A stretch of DNA of 25,146 bases from Phycisphaerales bacterium UBA854 (GCA_002295885.1 DBGM01000023.1:104911-130056); one strand, 5' to 3'. Positions 13,059 to 21,992 are shown, counted from the first letter of the stretch. The notes: a model not told the origin generated them from the sequence alone. A program made the numbers and translations.

Positions 13059-15334
13059 CAGAGGCAGTTGCCCCAGGCTCCGATGACGATCAGGAGATCG
13101 GCCACGTCGACCGTGCCGCTGCCGTCGAAGTCGCAGGACGGATTGGCTTGGGACCAGGAGCCGATGACCGACAGGAGATCCTCGACGTTGACCAACTGGT
13201 CTCCGTTGGTGTCGCCAGAGCATCCCGGGGCATCGTCGCACTCGATGGAGGACACCCGTACGGCATCCACGCCGGCTTCGATCACGCTGCCGTCGCCCAG
13301 GTCGCTGGCGTTGAACCGGATCCGCAGCGTGTCGGTGTTCAGGATGCCGGGGATGTCCGCGACGACGAAGGACACGGGAATCCACCCGCCCGAGGTGCCC
13401 GGTCCGGCCGGGCCGATGAGCTCGAGCTGGACCCAGTTCGAGCCGCCGTCGTCCGAGACCTCGACCACGAAGACGTCGTTCTGGGGATCCGCACCGTTGC
13501 AGGTGCTGCCGTTGTTGTACCAGCGGTTGTAGCTGAGCACGGCGGAGGGGGCCGAGGCGTCCAGGAGCGGCGAGGTGAGGATCGTCGATCCGCCGTCCAC
13601 GTCGCTGTTGCAGGCGCCGGCCGAACTGTTGTCCGTCAGCCAGCTCTGTCCCGATGCATCCGCATCGAGGGAGGGATCGCACCGGGCGCAGTTGACCGGC
13701 GTTCCCCGGTCCCATTGGCCGTCGGTGGCGTCTCCGCTGACGCTCCATCCGGTGTCGGTCTCCGAGTTGTCCTCGAAGGTCACGGAGGTGCCGCTGGCCA
13801 CGAAGGTGGTGTTGGTGTTCGAGGGGGCACCGGCGGGAATGGTCACGGTCTGGCCGCTGGTGGTCGATGCGGTCAGGTACCAGGAGGCCGTCTCGGTGCA
13901 GGGCAGGGCGGGGAAGGACGCGACGTAGGTGTCGCCCGATTCGAGCACCATGTCGACGGTGCCGCTGGTGCTTTCGGTCGCGTAGTTCAGCTTCAGCGTG
14001 TCCTGGTCGATGGTGCCGCCGTTGACGCCGGCGATGTCGGCCCGGACTTCGGTGCCGCCGGCGGGATCGATGAGTTCGGGGGTGGTGCCCACGTAGGTCA
14101 TCGAGATCTGGGATCCCTGCCAGACGAACAGGCCGCGTTCGAGGTCGCTGCCGATGATGGTGCCGCTTTCGAAGTACGGGTAGACGCTCCAGAGGCCGTT
14201 GAACGAAGCGGCGTCGTCTTCCGGCCACGTGTCGAAGAACGCGACCTCGACGGGGTCAGTCGGATTGGTGGCGTCGAAGATGCGAAGCCCGCTGCGGTAG
14301 TTCGCCTCGTAGATCAGGTTGCCCCGAACGTACAGGTTGTGGTCGACGGCGTTCAGCCCCGTGGTGAAGGTGCCCACCTGCACCGGATTGGACAGGTCGC
14401 CGACGTCGATGATGCGGGTGGTGGTCGGGATGCCGGTGTTCTGCTCGTCGAGTTCGTCGTTGAGGTAGAAGTACTGGCGATCCTCGGTCAGCCATCCCTG
14501 ATGCGAGTAGCTGGGGTTGGAATGCTGGAGGCAGGCGAGCTGCTGGATGTTGGACTTGTCCGTCACGTCGAGGATGCACAGTCCGGTCTCGGAGAAGCCG
14601 CCGTTGAAGCCGCCGCAGCAGAATGCGATCTGCCGGCCGGCGTAGGGGCCCTCGGTGTACGTCACGACCTGGGCGTCGTGGACGTAGCGGCTGGTCCACG
14701 AGCCGACGTAGACGGGATTGGACGGATTCGCGAGGGAGTAGATGCGCAGTCCCTCGTCGCCGCCGCCGGCGCGGTAGAGGAAGCCGCTGTCGACGTCGAT
14801 CACGATGTTGTGCGTGGCCGAGGTTCCCACATCGTTCACGGTGCCCACCAGGGTGACGGTTCCCAGATCGATCTGCGCGAGCTGGAACACCTGGATGCCG
14901 CTGCCGCCTTCGCTCACGGCGTAGGCGTAGTTGCCGTAGATCTTGACGTCCCGCCACAGGCTGTTGGGGCCGGAGATGTTGGCGATCACCTGGGCGTCGC
15001 CCGGGTTCGTCACCTCGACGAAGGCGGTGCCCTCGCTGTGGGTGAAGATCGCGTACTCGCGTCCCGACTGCGGACTGGTGTAGCCCCAGCAGTCGCTGCC
15101 GGTGGAGGGGCTTCCGAATTCCGCGAGGGGAAGCCAGCTCAGCAGGGTCAGGTTCTGGCTGGGGAAGCCCCGGATGTCCGCTGCGCTCCGTTCCGCCGGG
15201 GTGGCATCCGCGCGGTAGGCGGGCCCTTCGAAGCGAGGAACCCGGTCCTGCTCCTTGGGATCGTCAAGGTGCGCAAACGAGGCGGTCAGTCCCGCCCCGA
15301 GCAGGGCGGCCATAGCGAGCATCTGAGTCTTCAC
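13058..15334 (-). CDS. Secreted choice-of-anchor-B family protein with LVIVD-type propeller and dockerin-like tail
   Basis: This 758-residue exported protein has a signal peptide (about 1-22: short basic start, hydrophobic core, ASFA cleavage region). Residues 60-430 form the choice-of-anchor-B/LVIVD-type repeat region. Its repeats are of the style VEVTNPGDAQVIANI, LRIYSLANPSNPVYVGSW, LCILDVTDKSNIQQLA, TRIIDVGDLSNPVQVGTF and LRIFDATNPTDPVEVAFF. A middle Thr/Ser-rich beta domain follows, then a jelly-roll-like module (about 540-695). The last 56 residues carry two calcium-loop motifs, DTNGDQLVNVEDLL and DFDGSGTVDVADLL, like a type I dockerin and typical of Phycisphaerae surface proteins. The start is GTG at 15334, chosen because AGGA at 15347-15344 is 9 bases away; the next ATG is too far from it. 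Function is unknown, probably cell-surface. Confidence 0.88.
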   Translation of the reverse strand: MKTQMLAMAALLGAGLTASFAHLDDPKEQDRVPRFEGPAYRADATPAERSAADIRGFPSQNLTLLSWLPLAEFGSPSTGSDCWGYTSPQSGREYAIFTHSEGTAFVEVTNPGDAQVIANISGPNSLWRDVKIYGNYAYAVSEGGSGIQVFQLAQIDLGTVTLVGTVNDVGTSATHNIVIDVDSGFLYRAGGGDEGLRIYSLANPSNPVYVGSWTSRYVHDAQVVTYTEGPYAGRQIAFCCGGFNGGFSETGLCILDVTDKSNIQQLACLQHSNPSYSHQGWLTEDRQYFYLNDELDEQNTGIPTTTRIIDVGDLSNPVQVGTFTTGLNAVDHNLYVRGNLIYEANYRSGLRIFDATNPTDPVEVAFFDTWPEDDAASFNGLWSVYPYFESGTIIGSDLERGLFVWQGSQISMTYVGTTPELIDPAGGTEVRADIAGVNGGTIDQDTLKLNYATESTSGTVDMVLESGDTYVASFPALPCTETASWYLTASTTSGQTVTIPAGAPSNTNTTFVASGTSVTFEDNSETDTGWSVSGDATDGQWDRGTPVNCARCDPSLDADASGQSWLTDNSSAGACNSDVDGGSTILTSPLLDASAPSAVLSYNRWYNNGSTCNGADPQNDVFVVEVSDDGGSNWVQLELIGPAGPGTSGGWIPVSFVVADIPGILNTDTLRIRFNASDLGDGSVIEAGVDAVRVSSIECDDAPGCSGDTNGDQLVNVEDLLSVIGSWSQANPSCDFDGSGTVDVADLLIVIGAWGNCL

Positions 15335-15429
15335 GGTTCAACTTCCTGCAGGTGATGTTGCCTATCTCTTCTCAACCCCCAACCTTCAATCTACCGATTT
15401 CGGGGTTCGCAACCACCCAAGATCCCCAA

Positions 15430-16737
15430 TCAGGGCTGATTTTCGGACTCTGAGGGCGTGGGCGGGCCGGTTTCGGGCCGAGGAGGAGGGAGTCCGGTTC
15501 GTGGGTCGACCGGGCCCATGAGACTCCGGGGGGGCAGCGGACTGTCGAGGGAACGCAGGAAGGCCTCCAGATCGGCCAACTGCTGTTCCGTGAGATCCAG
15601 CGGCTGCAGCACGGATTCCTGATGGTGGTCCTGGACCTGCATGTCCTCGAGGGTGTTGTAGAACCGGAGCACCGTGCCCAGATCCTCGAACTGTCCCTGA
15701 TGCATGTAGGGCGCCGTTCTGGCCACGTTCCGCAGTGACGGCGTCTTGAAGCTTCCCCAGTGTTCCTGTCCCTGCACGATGGATCCGGTCCGTCTGGCCT
15801 TGCGGCCGTTCGGTTCGTCGCTGTGTTCGCCGTGCGAGGAGAAGGAACTGGATTGCACGAACTCGATTCCTCCGAACCGTCCCGGATCGCGGGGGGGACC
15901 GCCGTGACCGGTGGGGATGCCGATGTTGTGGAATTCGAAGTCGGTGAAGAGCGGACCCGAATGGCACTGCCGGCAGCCGGCGTCGCCGATGAAGAGCTGG
16001 AGTCCGCGTTGTTCCGAGCTGTTGAGTGCCGTCATCTTTTCCCGGTCGCCTTCACGCAGTCCTTCGACGAAGCGGTCGAAGGGGGAATCGACGCTGCGAA
16101 GTTCCCGTTCGAAGGCGGCGATCGCCTTGGAGCAGTTGACGAACACCCGATCCACATGGTCGCGGTCGGCCTCCGTCATCGCAGTCCATTCCGGCGTGCC
16201 GGATCGCGTTCCGGGGGGGAATCGTTCCGTGTCCGCCATCGAGGGGAGATCGCCGAAGACCGATTCGTAGGCTTCCCGGTAGGCCGGGTCTTCATGGATG
16301 CGGCGCACATAGTCGACCCGGCTTCCGTCGAATTCCGCCGGGTCCTCGACCGGATGCATGGCCTGGGACCAGAGGGTGTCGGCACGTCCGTCCCAGAAGA
16401 ACCAGCGGTTGTGGGCCACATTGAGAAGGGATTGGGAGTGTCGTTTGCCGGGCCCCATTCCGGTCGAGATGGGGATCCCATCGGTCCAGGCGATCATGGG
16501 GCCATGGCAACTGGCGCAGGAGATCTGCCCGTTGCGCGAGAACCCGGCGTCGTAGAACAGGGCCTGGCCGAGATTGGCCGCGTCCGGATCGAGGTCCCAT
16601 GCATTGGTGGGATCGTCCGGAGGTTCGGGGACGGGGGAGTGCTGGAGGATCCGTCGTTGCTCGGTGGGGGTGAAGACGACCGGACGCTCCTCTTCCGCAA
16701 CGCCGAGCAGGGTCGTGATGCACCAGAGCAGGAGCAT
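15430..16737 (-). CDS. Di-heme cytochrome c peroxidase / MauG-family protein
   Basis: This 435-residue exported protein has two c-type heme sites, C74-A-S-C77-H78 and C255-R-Q-C258-H259. The domain order matches bacterial cytochrome c peroxidases and MauG-like enzymes. Supporting motifs are GQALFYDAGFSRNGQISC, SLLNVAHNRWFFWDGRADTLWSQA (103-126), KAIAAFERELRS and TPSLRNVARTAPYMHQGQF (332-350), where M345 is a candidate distal heme ligand. A short signal peptide precedes residue 15, so it acts in the periplasm. Such enzymes reduce peroxide with cytochrome electrons or oxidise side chains of partner proteins. Its ATG overlaps the stop of the upstream lipoprotein gene by one base (TGATG), so the pair is translationally coupled. 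It ends the five-gene operon. A proline-rich tail (about 400-435) is unusual. Confidence 0.9.
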   Translation of the reverse strand: MLLLWCITTLLGVAEEERPVVFTPTEQRRILQHSPVPEPPDDPTNAWDLDPDAANLGQALFYDAGFSRNGQISCASCHGPMIAWTDGIPISTGMGPGKRHSQSLLNVAHNRWFFWDGRADTLWSQAMHPVEDPAEFDGSRVDYVRRIHEDPAYREAYESVFGDLPSMADTERFPPGTRSGTPEWTAMTEADRDHVDRVFVNCSKAIAAFERELRSVDSPFDRFVEGLREGDREKMTALNSSEQRGLQLFIGDAGCRQCHSGPLFTDFEFHNIGIPTGHGGPPRDPGRFGGIEFVQSSSFSSHGEHSDEPNGRKARRTGSIVQGQEHWGSFKTPSLRNVARTAPYMHQGQFEDLGTVLRFYNTLEDMQVQDHHQESVLQPLDLTEQQLADLEAFLRSLDSPLPPRSLMGPVDPRTGLPPPRPETGPPTPSESENQP

Positions 16738-17129
16738 CAGTCGACCTCGAGCGGTTCCTGGGCCCGATGGGTGACGCCGCGATCACGTACGTCGAAGTAG
16801 AGCTCCCAGTACCCCGGCATGTGGAACAGCATGTCCTCGACGTGCCACCGGCCGGGGCCGGTTCGTTCGATCAGCGGAACATGGTTCATGCCGTGGTTGT
16901 GATGGGGCATGGCGGCATCGACGGACAGTTCCCCGTCGGTCAGCAGTTCGCCGTCGCGTCGGACCTCCACCTCGAGGGTGAAGAAGTCGTTCACCGGGAT
17001 CGGTGAGGGGTCCGAACTCCATGACACCTCGTAGTTCCGATCGTTGGTCTGGAGCTGGTGGTCCAGGCTGGTGCTGCAGCCGCCCAACAACATGGCAGCG
17101 GCGAGGATGGCGGCGGATTTGGTGATCAT
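16737..17129 (-). CDS. YtkA-like Met/His-rich lipoprotein
   Basis: The 130-residue lipoprotein has a signal with lipobox LLGGC (Cys18) and a single beta-sandwich domain resembling the YtkA/FixH-like family. Between 74 and 108 it concentrates potential metal ligands and tryptophans: M74-P-H76-H77-N-H79-G-M81-N-H83, then W95-H96, M100, H103-M104 and W108. That pattern suggests copper binding, by analogy with other periplasmic Met/His proteins. It is translationally coupled to the di-heme protein gene downstream (one-base overlap) and starts 9 bases after the NHL gene stop, so it is firmly inside the operon. The likely role is a periplasmic partner or substrate of the di-heme enzyme; this is an inference from coupling and composition. 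Confidence 0.78.
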   Translation of the reverse strand: MITKSAAILAAAMLLGGCSTSLDHQLQTNDRNYEVSWSSDPSPIPVNDFFTLEVEVRRDGELLTDGELSVDAAMPHHNHGMNHVPLIERTGPGRWHVEDMLFHMPGYWELYFDVRDRGVTHRAQEPLEVD

Positions 17130-17138
17130 GACTGGTGG

Positions 17139-19004
17139 CTACTCGTCTTCCGGACGTCGGGGTGGTCGATTCTTAGGAGTGTAGGCCCGTCCGGCTCCGA
17201 ACGTCATGAGCCAGCGTCCTTCGAGGTCGAACATCTGGCAGCGATGGTTGCCGTGGTCCAGCACGATCACCCGATCCCGATCGTCGACGACGATGCCGGC
17301 CGGTTTCCAGAATTCCTCGTGGTTCGAGCCCTTGGTTCCCCACGACGTGCGATGGGTGCCGTCGTTCGACAGACGGTGCACGGCGTGGCCGCCTCCGTCG
17401 CTGATGAGCAGGTCGCCCTCGCGCGTCACCGCGAGTCCGTTGGGGCGGACGGGAGGTTCCGGGGTCGCGATCGCGGTGACGGCCCGGGTCCGCCCGGCTT
17501 CGTCCAGTCGATGCACCGCGTTGCGGCCGCGGTCGAGCACCAGCAGTTCGTCGTGTCGGGGGTCGAACGTCATCGCTGCCGGTTCCCGGAGATCCGGAAT
17601 GCTCCATCGGTCCAGCGGTTGCAGATCGGCATCGAGCACGTGGATCGTTCCTTCGCTGCCTTCCATCAGGTACCAGCGTCCCCGTGCGTCGCGCTCCGCA
17701 TCCACGATCCGGTGCATCGGGATCGACGGGTCGAGGGTCCTCGACGTGAGCAGCCGTGCCATCGACGGATCGAACCGCGGCTGATCGGCCGGAGGCAGTT
17801 CCAGTCCGTAGACGTGGACCTGCGACGTGCCGCGGTCGAAGAGGTGAAGCTGGTTCGAGTCGTGATCCCAGTGCAGATCGACCAGGTGTCCGAAGCCGCC
17901 GGGGCCGTCTCCGCGGGAGAAGATGCTGGTCAGGCGAATGGGAGTCTGTCGCTGGTGGTCGAAGATCAGCACGGCGCGGGCTTCCGGTTCCCAGACCACC
18001 ATGATCCGGTCGTCGAGATCGACGGTCGGTCCGAAGTGGGACTGGATGCCGGTCCGCGGGGCGGTGGTTGGGCGGGATTCGATCTCCCGCCGGGTCTCCT
18101 CGTCGATCCAGTCGGGGTAGTCCCCACCGAAGAACTGGATACGGTCCTCGAACGACTCGACGACGGCCAGTCGCGAACCGTCGGGACTGATCGCCAGGGC
18201 GTCCGGATAGTGGATTCGACCCTGCCCTTCGCGGGGCTTGACCGAATGCATTCCCCACGCGTCGACGAGTGTCCCGTCCGATCGGAACAGCTGGATGCGG
18301 TGGTTCAGTCGGTCGCTGACGAAGATCCGATCGTCGATGCAGTGGACGTCCGAGGGGGCCTGGAAGAGTCCGGGAAAGCTGCCCCAGCTGCCCCAGTGGG
18401 AGATCGGGGTGCCGTCGAGGTCCAGCGTCTGGATGCGGTGGTTGTCCGTATCGGCGACCACGATCCGGTCCGCTGCATCGATGTCGAGGCCCTGCGGCCG
18501 CCGGAACCGGCCCGGGGCGACACCACGCGATCCGATGCTCCGCAGCAGGGTGCCGTCGAGATCGAGTACGGCGATGCGGTCGTTGCCGGTGTCCGCGACG
18601 TAGAGGTGTCCGTCGTGCATCGCGATCCCCGTCGGATGGCGGAGCCCGTCGGACGGTTCGATGATCCGCACGGTGGTGCCGTCGGGGGCGAGCTGGAGGA
18701 TCCGGTTGCGTGCGGCGTCCGTGACGAGGATGGTGTCGTCGGGGCCGATCGCCAGTCCGGCCGGTTCGCCGCAGTCGATGTCCGTCGCGGTCGAGCACTC
18801 GAGCCAGTCGGTGATCCGGATCGCGGGTGGGGCCGATTCCAGAATCACGAGGCGGTCGTCGGTGAGCCACCGGGCATCGACCGGCGCGCGGAGGCCGTTG
18901 AAATCGAGCTGGTACCGGTCGGGACTGTCGGTTTCCTGCGCCGGTGCCGGCGCAAGCACCTGCAGCGTCGCGAGCAGTCCGGCCCATGCTGTCGGACGAA
19001 TCAT
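17139..19004 (-). CDS. Exported NHL-repeat beta-propeller protein
   Basis: This 621-residue protein has an N-terminal signal peptide (MIRPTAWAGLLATLQV, with APAPAQ near the cleavage site). It then carries repeated NHL units of the form GLAIGPDDTILVTDAARNRI, GIAMHDGHLYVADTGNDRI, GLDIDAADRIVVADTDNHRI, GLAVTREGDLLISDGGGHAV and GIVVDDRDRVIVLDHGNHRC. Two propeller-like halves are apparent (about 45-330 and 350-615). NHL propellers bind proteins, peptides or ligands; no catalytic site is evident. The frame opens 25 codons earlier, but the ATG at 19004 has GGAGG at 19016-19012, 7 bases away, and a proper signal peptide, so it is the start. It lies 34 bases after the DUF1501 stop and 9 before the lipoprotein ATG, inside the operon. 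Confidence 0.88.
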   Translation of the reverse strand: MIRPTAWAGLLATLQVLAPAPAQETDSPDRYQLDFNGLRAPVDARWLTDDRLVILESAPPAIRITDWLECSTATDIDCGEPAGLAIGPDDTILVTDAARNRILQLAPDGTTVRIIEPSDGLRHPTGIAMHDGHLYVADTGNDRIAVLDLDGTLLRSIGSRGVAPGRFRRPQGLDIDAADRIVVADTDNHRIQTLDLDGTPISHWGSWGSFPGLFQAPSDVHCIDDRIFVSDRLNHRIQLFRSDGTLVDAWGMHSVKPREGQGRIHYPDALAISPDGSRLAVVESFEDRIQFFGGDYPDWIDEETRREIESRPTTAPRTGIQSHFGPTVDLDDRIMVVWEPEARAVLIFDHQRQTPIRLTSIFSRGDGPGGFGHLVDLHWDHDSNQLHLFDRGTSQVHVYGLELPPADQPRFDPSMARLLTSRTLDPSIPMHRIVDAERDARGRWYLMEGSEGTIHVLDADLQPLDRWSIPDLREPAAMTFDPRHDELLVLDRGRNAVHRLDEAGRTRAVTAIATPEPPVRPNGLAVTREGDLLISDGGGHAVHRLSNDGTHRTSWGTKGSNHEEFWKPAGIVVDDRDRVIVLDHGNHRCQMFDLEGRWLMTFGAGRAYTPKNRPPRRPEDE

Positions 19005-19038
19005 GTCCTGCCCTCCGTATGCACCGATTGTAGGGGGA

Positions 19039-20334
19039 TCAGGACGTGCGAAGGATCGATTCGGTCTTCCACCTGCCACCGAGCACCTGTCCGGCGTCGG
19101 CGCCCATCCAGTCCTCGATGACCGATGCGTACACGGTCCGGAAGTCGGTGTTGTGGATCAGATCACCGCCGTCGAGCCGCGTCAGGGACGGATGGGTGCC
19201 CAGCAGTCCCGGTCGTACCATGTCGCCGATGACGTACATGGGGGCGGCGGTTCCGTGGTCCGTGCCGCCGGAGCCGTTCTGTGCGACCCGCCGGCCGAAC
19301 TCCGAGAAGACCATGGTCAGCACCCGGTCGGTGTTGCCCTGGGCCTTGAGATCCCGGTAGAAGGTGTTGAGCGCGTTCCCGACCTGCTCGAGCAGTCTGG
19401 CGTGCTGTCCGGCCTGGTTCGCATGGGTGTCGAAGCCGCCCAGCGTGACGTAGTACACGCGGGTCGGCAGTTCGGCACGAATCATGGCGCCCACCATCCG
19501 GAGCTGGCCTGCCAGATTCGAACCGGGGTAGGTGACCAGCGGCGCCTTCGCGACGGCGCGGCGCACCTTGTCCGAGGACACCCGGGCGTCGAGCGTCGTC
19601 CGCTTGAGGAAGGCGCTCTGCGACCGTTGCTCCTCGACCGCGTCGGCGTGGGCGGTCCGGGCGATCTCGTCGTAGGGGCGTTCCAGGTTGGGATCCAAGT
19701 CGGTACCCATCCATCGGAACAGTTCGGCCCGTTCGAAGCTCACGGGGAGCTGCGTCGCACCCTGCATCGCGAGGGGGGCCTGTCGGCCGATGGCGACGCC
19801 CACCTCCGGATTGGGGGTGCCGCCGCAGGTGTTGTCGAAGTAGCGTCCGATCCACCCGTTGTTCTTGCCGTCGGGATCGGCGGAATGCCAGATGTCCATC
19901 GAGGAGAAGTGGGAGCGGTTCGGGTTCGGATAGCCCACCCCCTGGATGATGCCCGCCACGCCCTCGTCCATGAGCTCCTTGAACCCGCTCATCGCGGGGT
20001 TGAGTCCGATGCCGTCCGCACCGTCGATCGCCAGCGCGCCGTTGTTGCGTCCGGGGGCCGCGATGCCCAGCTGGGGTCGCAGTCGGTAGTAGTCGGCGCT
20101 GCCGTAGGGCACCACCGTGTTGAGGCCGTCGTTGCCGCCGCCCAGCTGCACCACGACCAGCACCCGGTCCTCCGGGACCCCCGCCTGGGACGAGACCATG
20201 GATCCCAACGGCAGCATGACGCCGCGGGCGGATTGCTCGATGAACAGGGGGGTGGTCGCCGCCAGCGACGCGAGCGTCACGCCTTGCTGCAGGAAGAGAC
20301 GTCGACTCCAGGGATGTTCGTTGTGTCCTGTCAT
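19039..20334 (-). CDS. DUF1501 family protein with twin-arginine signal
   Basis: DUF1501 proteins are exported and belong near the alkaline-phosphatase/sulfatase superfamily; their reaction is not established. The 431 residues begin with a Tat signal, WSRRLFLQQG (R11-R12), followed by a hydrophobic stretch and ATTPLFIEQ. Family motifs are VVVQLGGGNDGLNTVVPYG (about 60-78), NRSHFSSMDIWHSADP (about 143-158), TLGGFDTHANQAGQHARLLEQV and FSEFGRRVAQNGSGGTDHGTAAPMYVIG, with the Asp/His residues expected of a metal site. The ATG at 20334 has AAGGA 6 bases upstream. It starts 22 bases after the DUF1800 stop; DUF1800-DUF1501 is a well-known conserved pair. Export would use the Tat system, of which a TatA-like gene lies at 8284-8595. 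Confidence 0.93.
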   Translation of the reverse strand: MTGHNEHPWSRRLFLQQGVTLASLAATTPLFIEQSARGVMLPLGSMVSSQAGVPEDRVLVVVQLGGGNDGLNTVVPYGSADYYRLRPQLGIAAPGRNNGALAIDGADGIGLNPAMSGFKELMDEGVAGIIQGVGYPNPNRSHFSSMDIWHSADPDGKNNGWIGRYFDNTCGGTPNPEVGVAIGRQAPLAMQGATQLPVSFERAELFRWMGTDLDPNLERPYDEIARTAHADAVEEQRSQSAFLKRTTLDARVSSDKVRRAVAKAPLVTYPGSNLAGQLRMVGAMIRAELPTRVYYVTLGGFDTHANQAGQHARLLEQVGNALNTFYRDLKAQGNTDRVLTMVFSEFGRRVAQNGSGGTDHGTAAPMYVIGDMVRPGLLGTHPSLTRLDGGDLIHNTDFRTVYASVIEDWMGADAGQVLGGRWKTESILRTS

Positions 20335-20356
20335 GAAGGGTCCTTGCCGGAAAGGG

Positions 20357-21856
20357 TCAGCAGAGCTGGTACTCGGGAGCGGCGGTGATGAGGGCGAGCA
20401 GGTTGATCAGGGTCGGCTCGTCGAGTCGTCCCCCGCGCTGGTTGACGTAGTCCACCCACTGCTGCACCCGTTCCTCGTCGGGGGGGACCGAGTGGGCGAA
20501 TCGAAGCAGGTAGACCACGCCGTCGCGGACGGTGTCCCGCCCGCTGATGCCTTCGAGGTGCTGCACGAGATGCCGCGCCGAATAGTCGGTGGTCCCCGCA
20601 TCCCAGGGATTCGAGCGTTCGTCGCGGCCGGTCAGCAGGTAGAGGGAGATGTTCTGGCGGATGAAGAGGGTGGAGGTGTTGATCCACTTGCGACCGCCCT
20701 CCCAGCCCTTGACCGAAGGAGGATTCATCAGGCTCTGTCCCATGTAGCCGCAGGCGGTGTTCAGCGTGCGGAGATCCCGTGCGGGGGTTCGCAGCGAACG
20801 GATGCCCTGGACGATCAGCTGGGTCGGACTCTTGATGCACGCTCCGATGTTCTCCGGGTCGTAGAAGTGCTCCGACAGCAGCATCTGTCGCAGCAGGGGT
20901 CGGAGTTCCCAGTCCGAACGGACCAGGGTCTGGGCCAGTTTGCGGATCACGGCGTCCTGGCTGCGGGTGAATCCTCCGGGCGCATCGTTCACGAAGTAGC
21001 GGTACAGCTTCTCGGTGATGAACCGGGCGGAGTCGGGGCGGGTGAAGATGAGCTCGATGAAGTCGTCGCCGTCCCAGTTGCCGCTCCGCCCGAAGATGGT
21101 CTTGGTTTCGTTGTCGTGGTTCCTGGCGTTGAACCGGAACACGTCGTCCTGGAAGGTGTAGCCCGTGAGGGCCCGGGCGCCTTCCTTGATGTCGCGTTCG
21201 GTGTAGCCACGTCCTTCGCCGAGCGTGAAGAGTTCCATCAGTTCGCGGGCCAGGTTCTCGTTGGGGCTGCGTCGGTTGTTCTGGTTGTTGTTGAGGTACT
21301 TGATCATCGCGGGGTCGCGGATGATGCCCCGGACGAGGTCGTTCTTGAAGTTGCCGGCGGCCCGGCTTCGGAACAGCTGGTTCTGGAGGAACATGTGGTA
21401 GCTGTCCTCGACCGGGCGGTAGCCGGTCGCGAAGTGGCCGTGCCAGAACAGCACGAGCTTCTCGAGCATCGGAGTGGGCGTCTCGATCATGCGTTGCAGC
21501 CACCAGTCCTGGATCTCCGTCAACTGGCGACGGTCCGCCCGCTGACGCTGCTGGCGCATCTGCCGGTAGCGCTCGATGGCCGCTTCGTCGCCGGATCGTC
21601 TCGCCCGCTGCAGTTCGCCCCGTTCGCTCTCGGTGCGGGGGCGCATGATCGTGGCGTCGAACCGGTCCGGGCGGATCGGATCGTCCGCGGTGCGCTCGAA
21701 GTTCAGGAGATGGTCGACCGCATCCTCGGGCCCCATCTTGCGCAGGGCGAGGACCTGGCTCGGCTGTCCTCCGAATCCCGCCCGGTTCAGCAGATGCTGC
21801 GCCTTCCAGTAGTCGAAGGATCGTGGATTGATCTTCTTGAGGGAGGTCGTGGCCAT
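20357..21856 (-). CDS. DUF1800 family protein
   Basis: The 499-residue DUF1800 protein is the usual partner of DUF1501, and the family's biochemical function is unknown. Recognisable segments are HLLNRAGFGGQPSQV (about 22-36), LEKLVLFWHGHFATGY (about 130-145), LNNNQNNRRSPNENLARELMELFTLGEG-like sequence (about 185-212), ARALTGYTFQDD, FITEKLYRYFVND, LLRQMLLSEHFYDPENIGACIKSP and the C-terminal LLALITAAPEYQLC. No signal peptide is evident at the N-terminus. I chose the ATG at 21856 because GGAG lies 8-11 bases before it; an in-frame TTG at 21877 lacks support. It is the first gene of the five-gene run. The 136-base gap from copA suggests its own promoter, although copA reads the same way. Confidence 0.93.
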   Translation of the reverse strand: MATTSLKKINPRSFDYWKAQHLLNRAGFGGQPSQVLALRKMGPEDAVDHLLNFERTADDPIRPDRFDATIMRPRTESERGELQRARRSGDEAAIERYRQMRQQRQRADRRQLTEIQDWWLQRMIETPTPMLEKLVLFWHGHFATGYRPVEDSYHMFLQNQLFRSRAAGNFKNDLVRGIIRDPAMIKYLNNNQNNRRSPNENLARELMELFTLGEGRGYTERDIKEGARALTGYTFQDDVFRFNARNHDNETKTIFGRSGNWDGDDFIELIFTRPDSARFITEKLYRYFVNDAPGGFTRSQDAVIRKLAQTLVRSDWELRPLLRQMLLSEHFYDPENIGACIKSPTQLIVQGIRSLRTPARDLRTLNTACGYMGQSLMNPPSVKGWEGGRKWINTSTLFIRQNISLYLLTGRDERSNPWDAGTTDYSARHLVQHLEGISGRDTVRDGVVYLLRFAHSVPPDEERVQQWVDYVNQRGGRLDEPTLINLLALITAAPEYQLC

Positions 21857-21992
21857 GAATCGACTCCGTTGCGGCAATCGGTTCTACGACGTTCCGCTCC
21901 GCCGCATCCCCATTATGCGTTCAGAGTGGGGGATGTGGAGGCGAATCCCCGACGAAGCGCTACAGCCGCCCATTCCGCGGGGCCGCGTCGGG
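21857..21992. other. Gap between copA and the DUF1800 operon
   Basis: This 136-base gap follows the minus-strand copA stop and precedes the operon. GGGGAT (21929-21934) pairs with ATCCCC (21945-21950) around a 10-base loop, a weak terminator candidate. A CATAAT on the minus strand (21917-21912) could be the -10 box of the operon, but I see no good -35. Confidence 0.3.

Noticed and set aside
13148..15355. 735-codon open frame on the plus strand
   Set aside because: It lies antisense to the choice-of-anchor-B gene, whose domains and signal peptide are clear. Long antisense frames are expected in high-GC DNA, and this one shows no protein-like motifs.
17058..19121. 687-codon plus-strand open frame
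   Set aside because: It is antisense to the NHL-repeat gene, with low-complexity D/V/R-rich translation and no start context.
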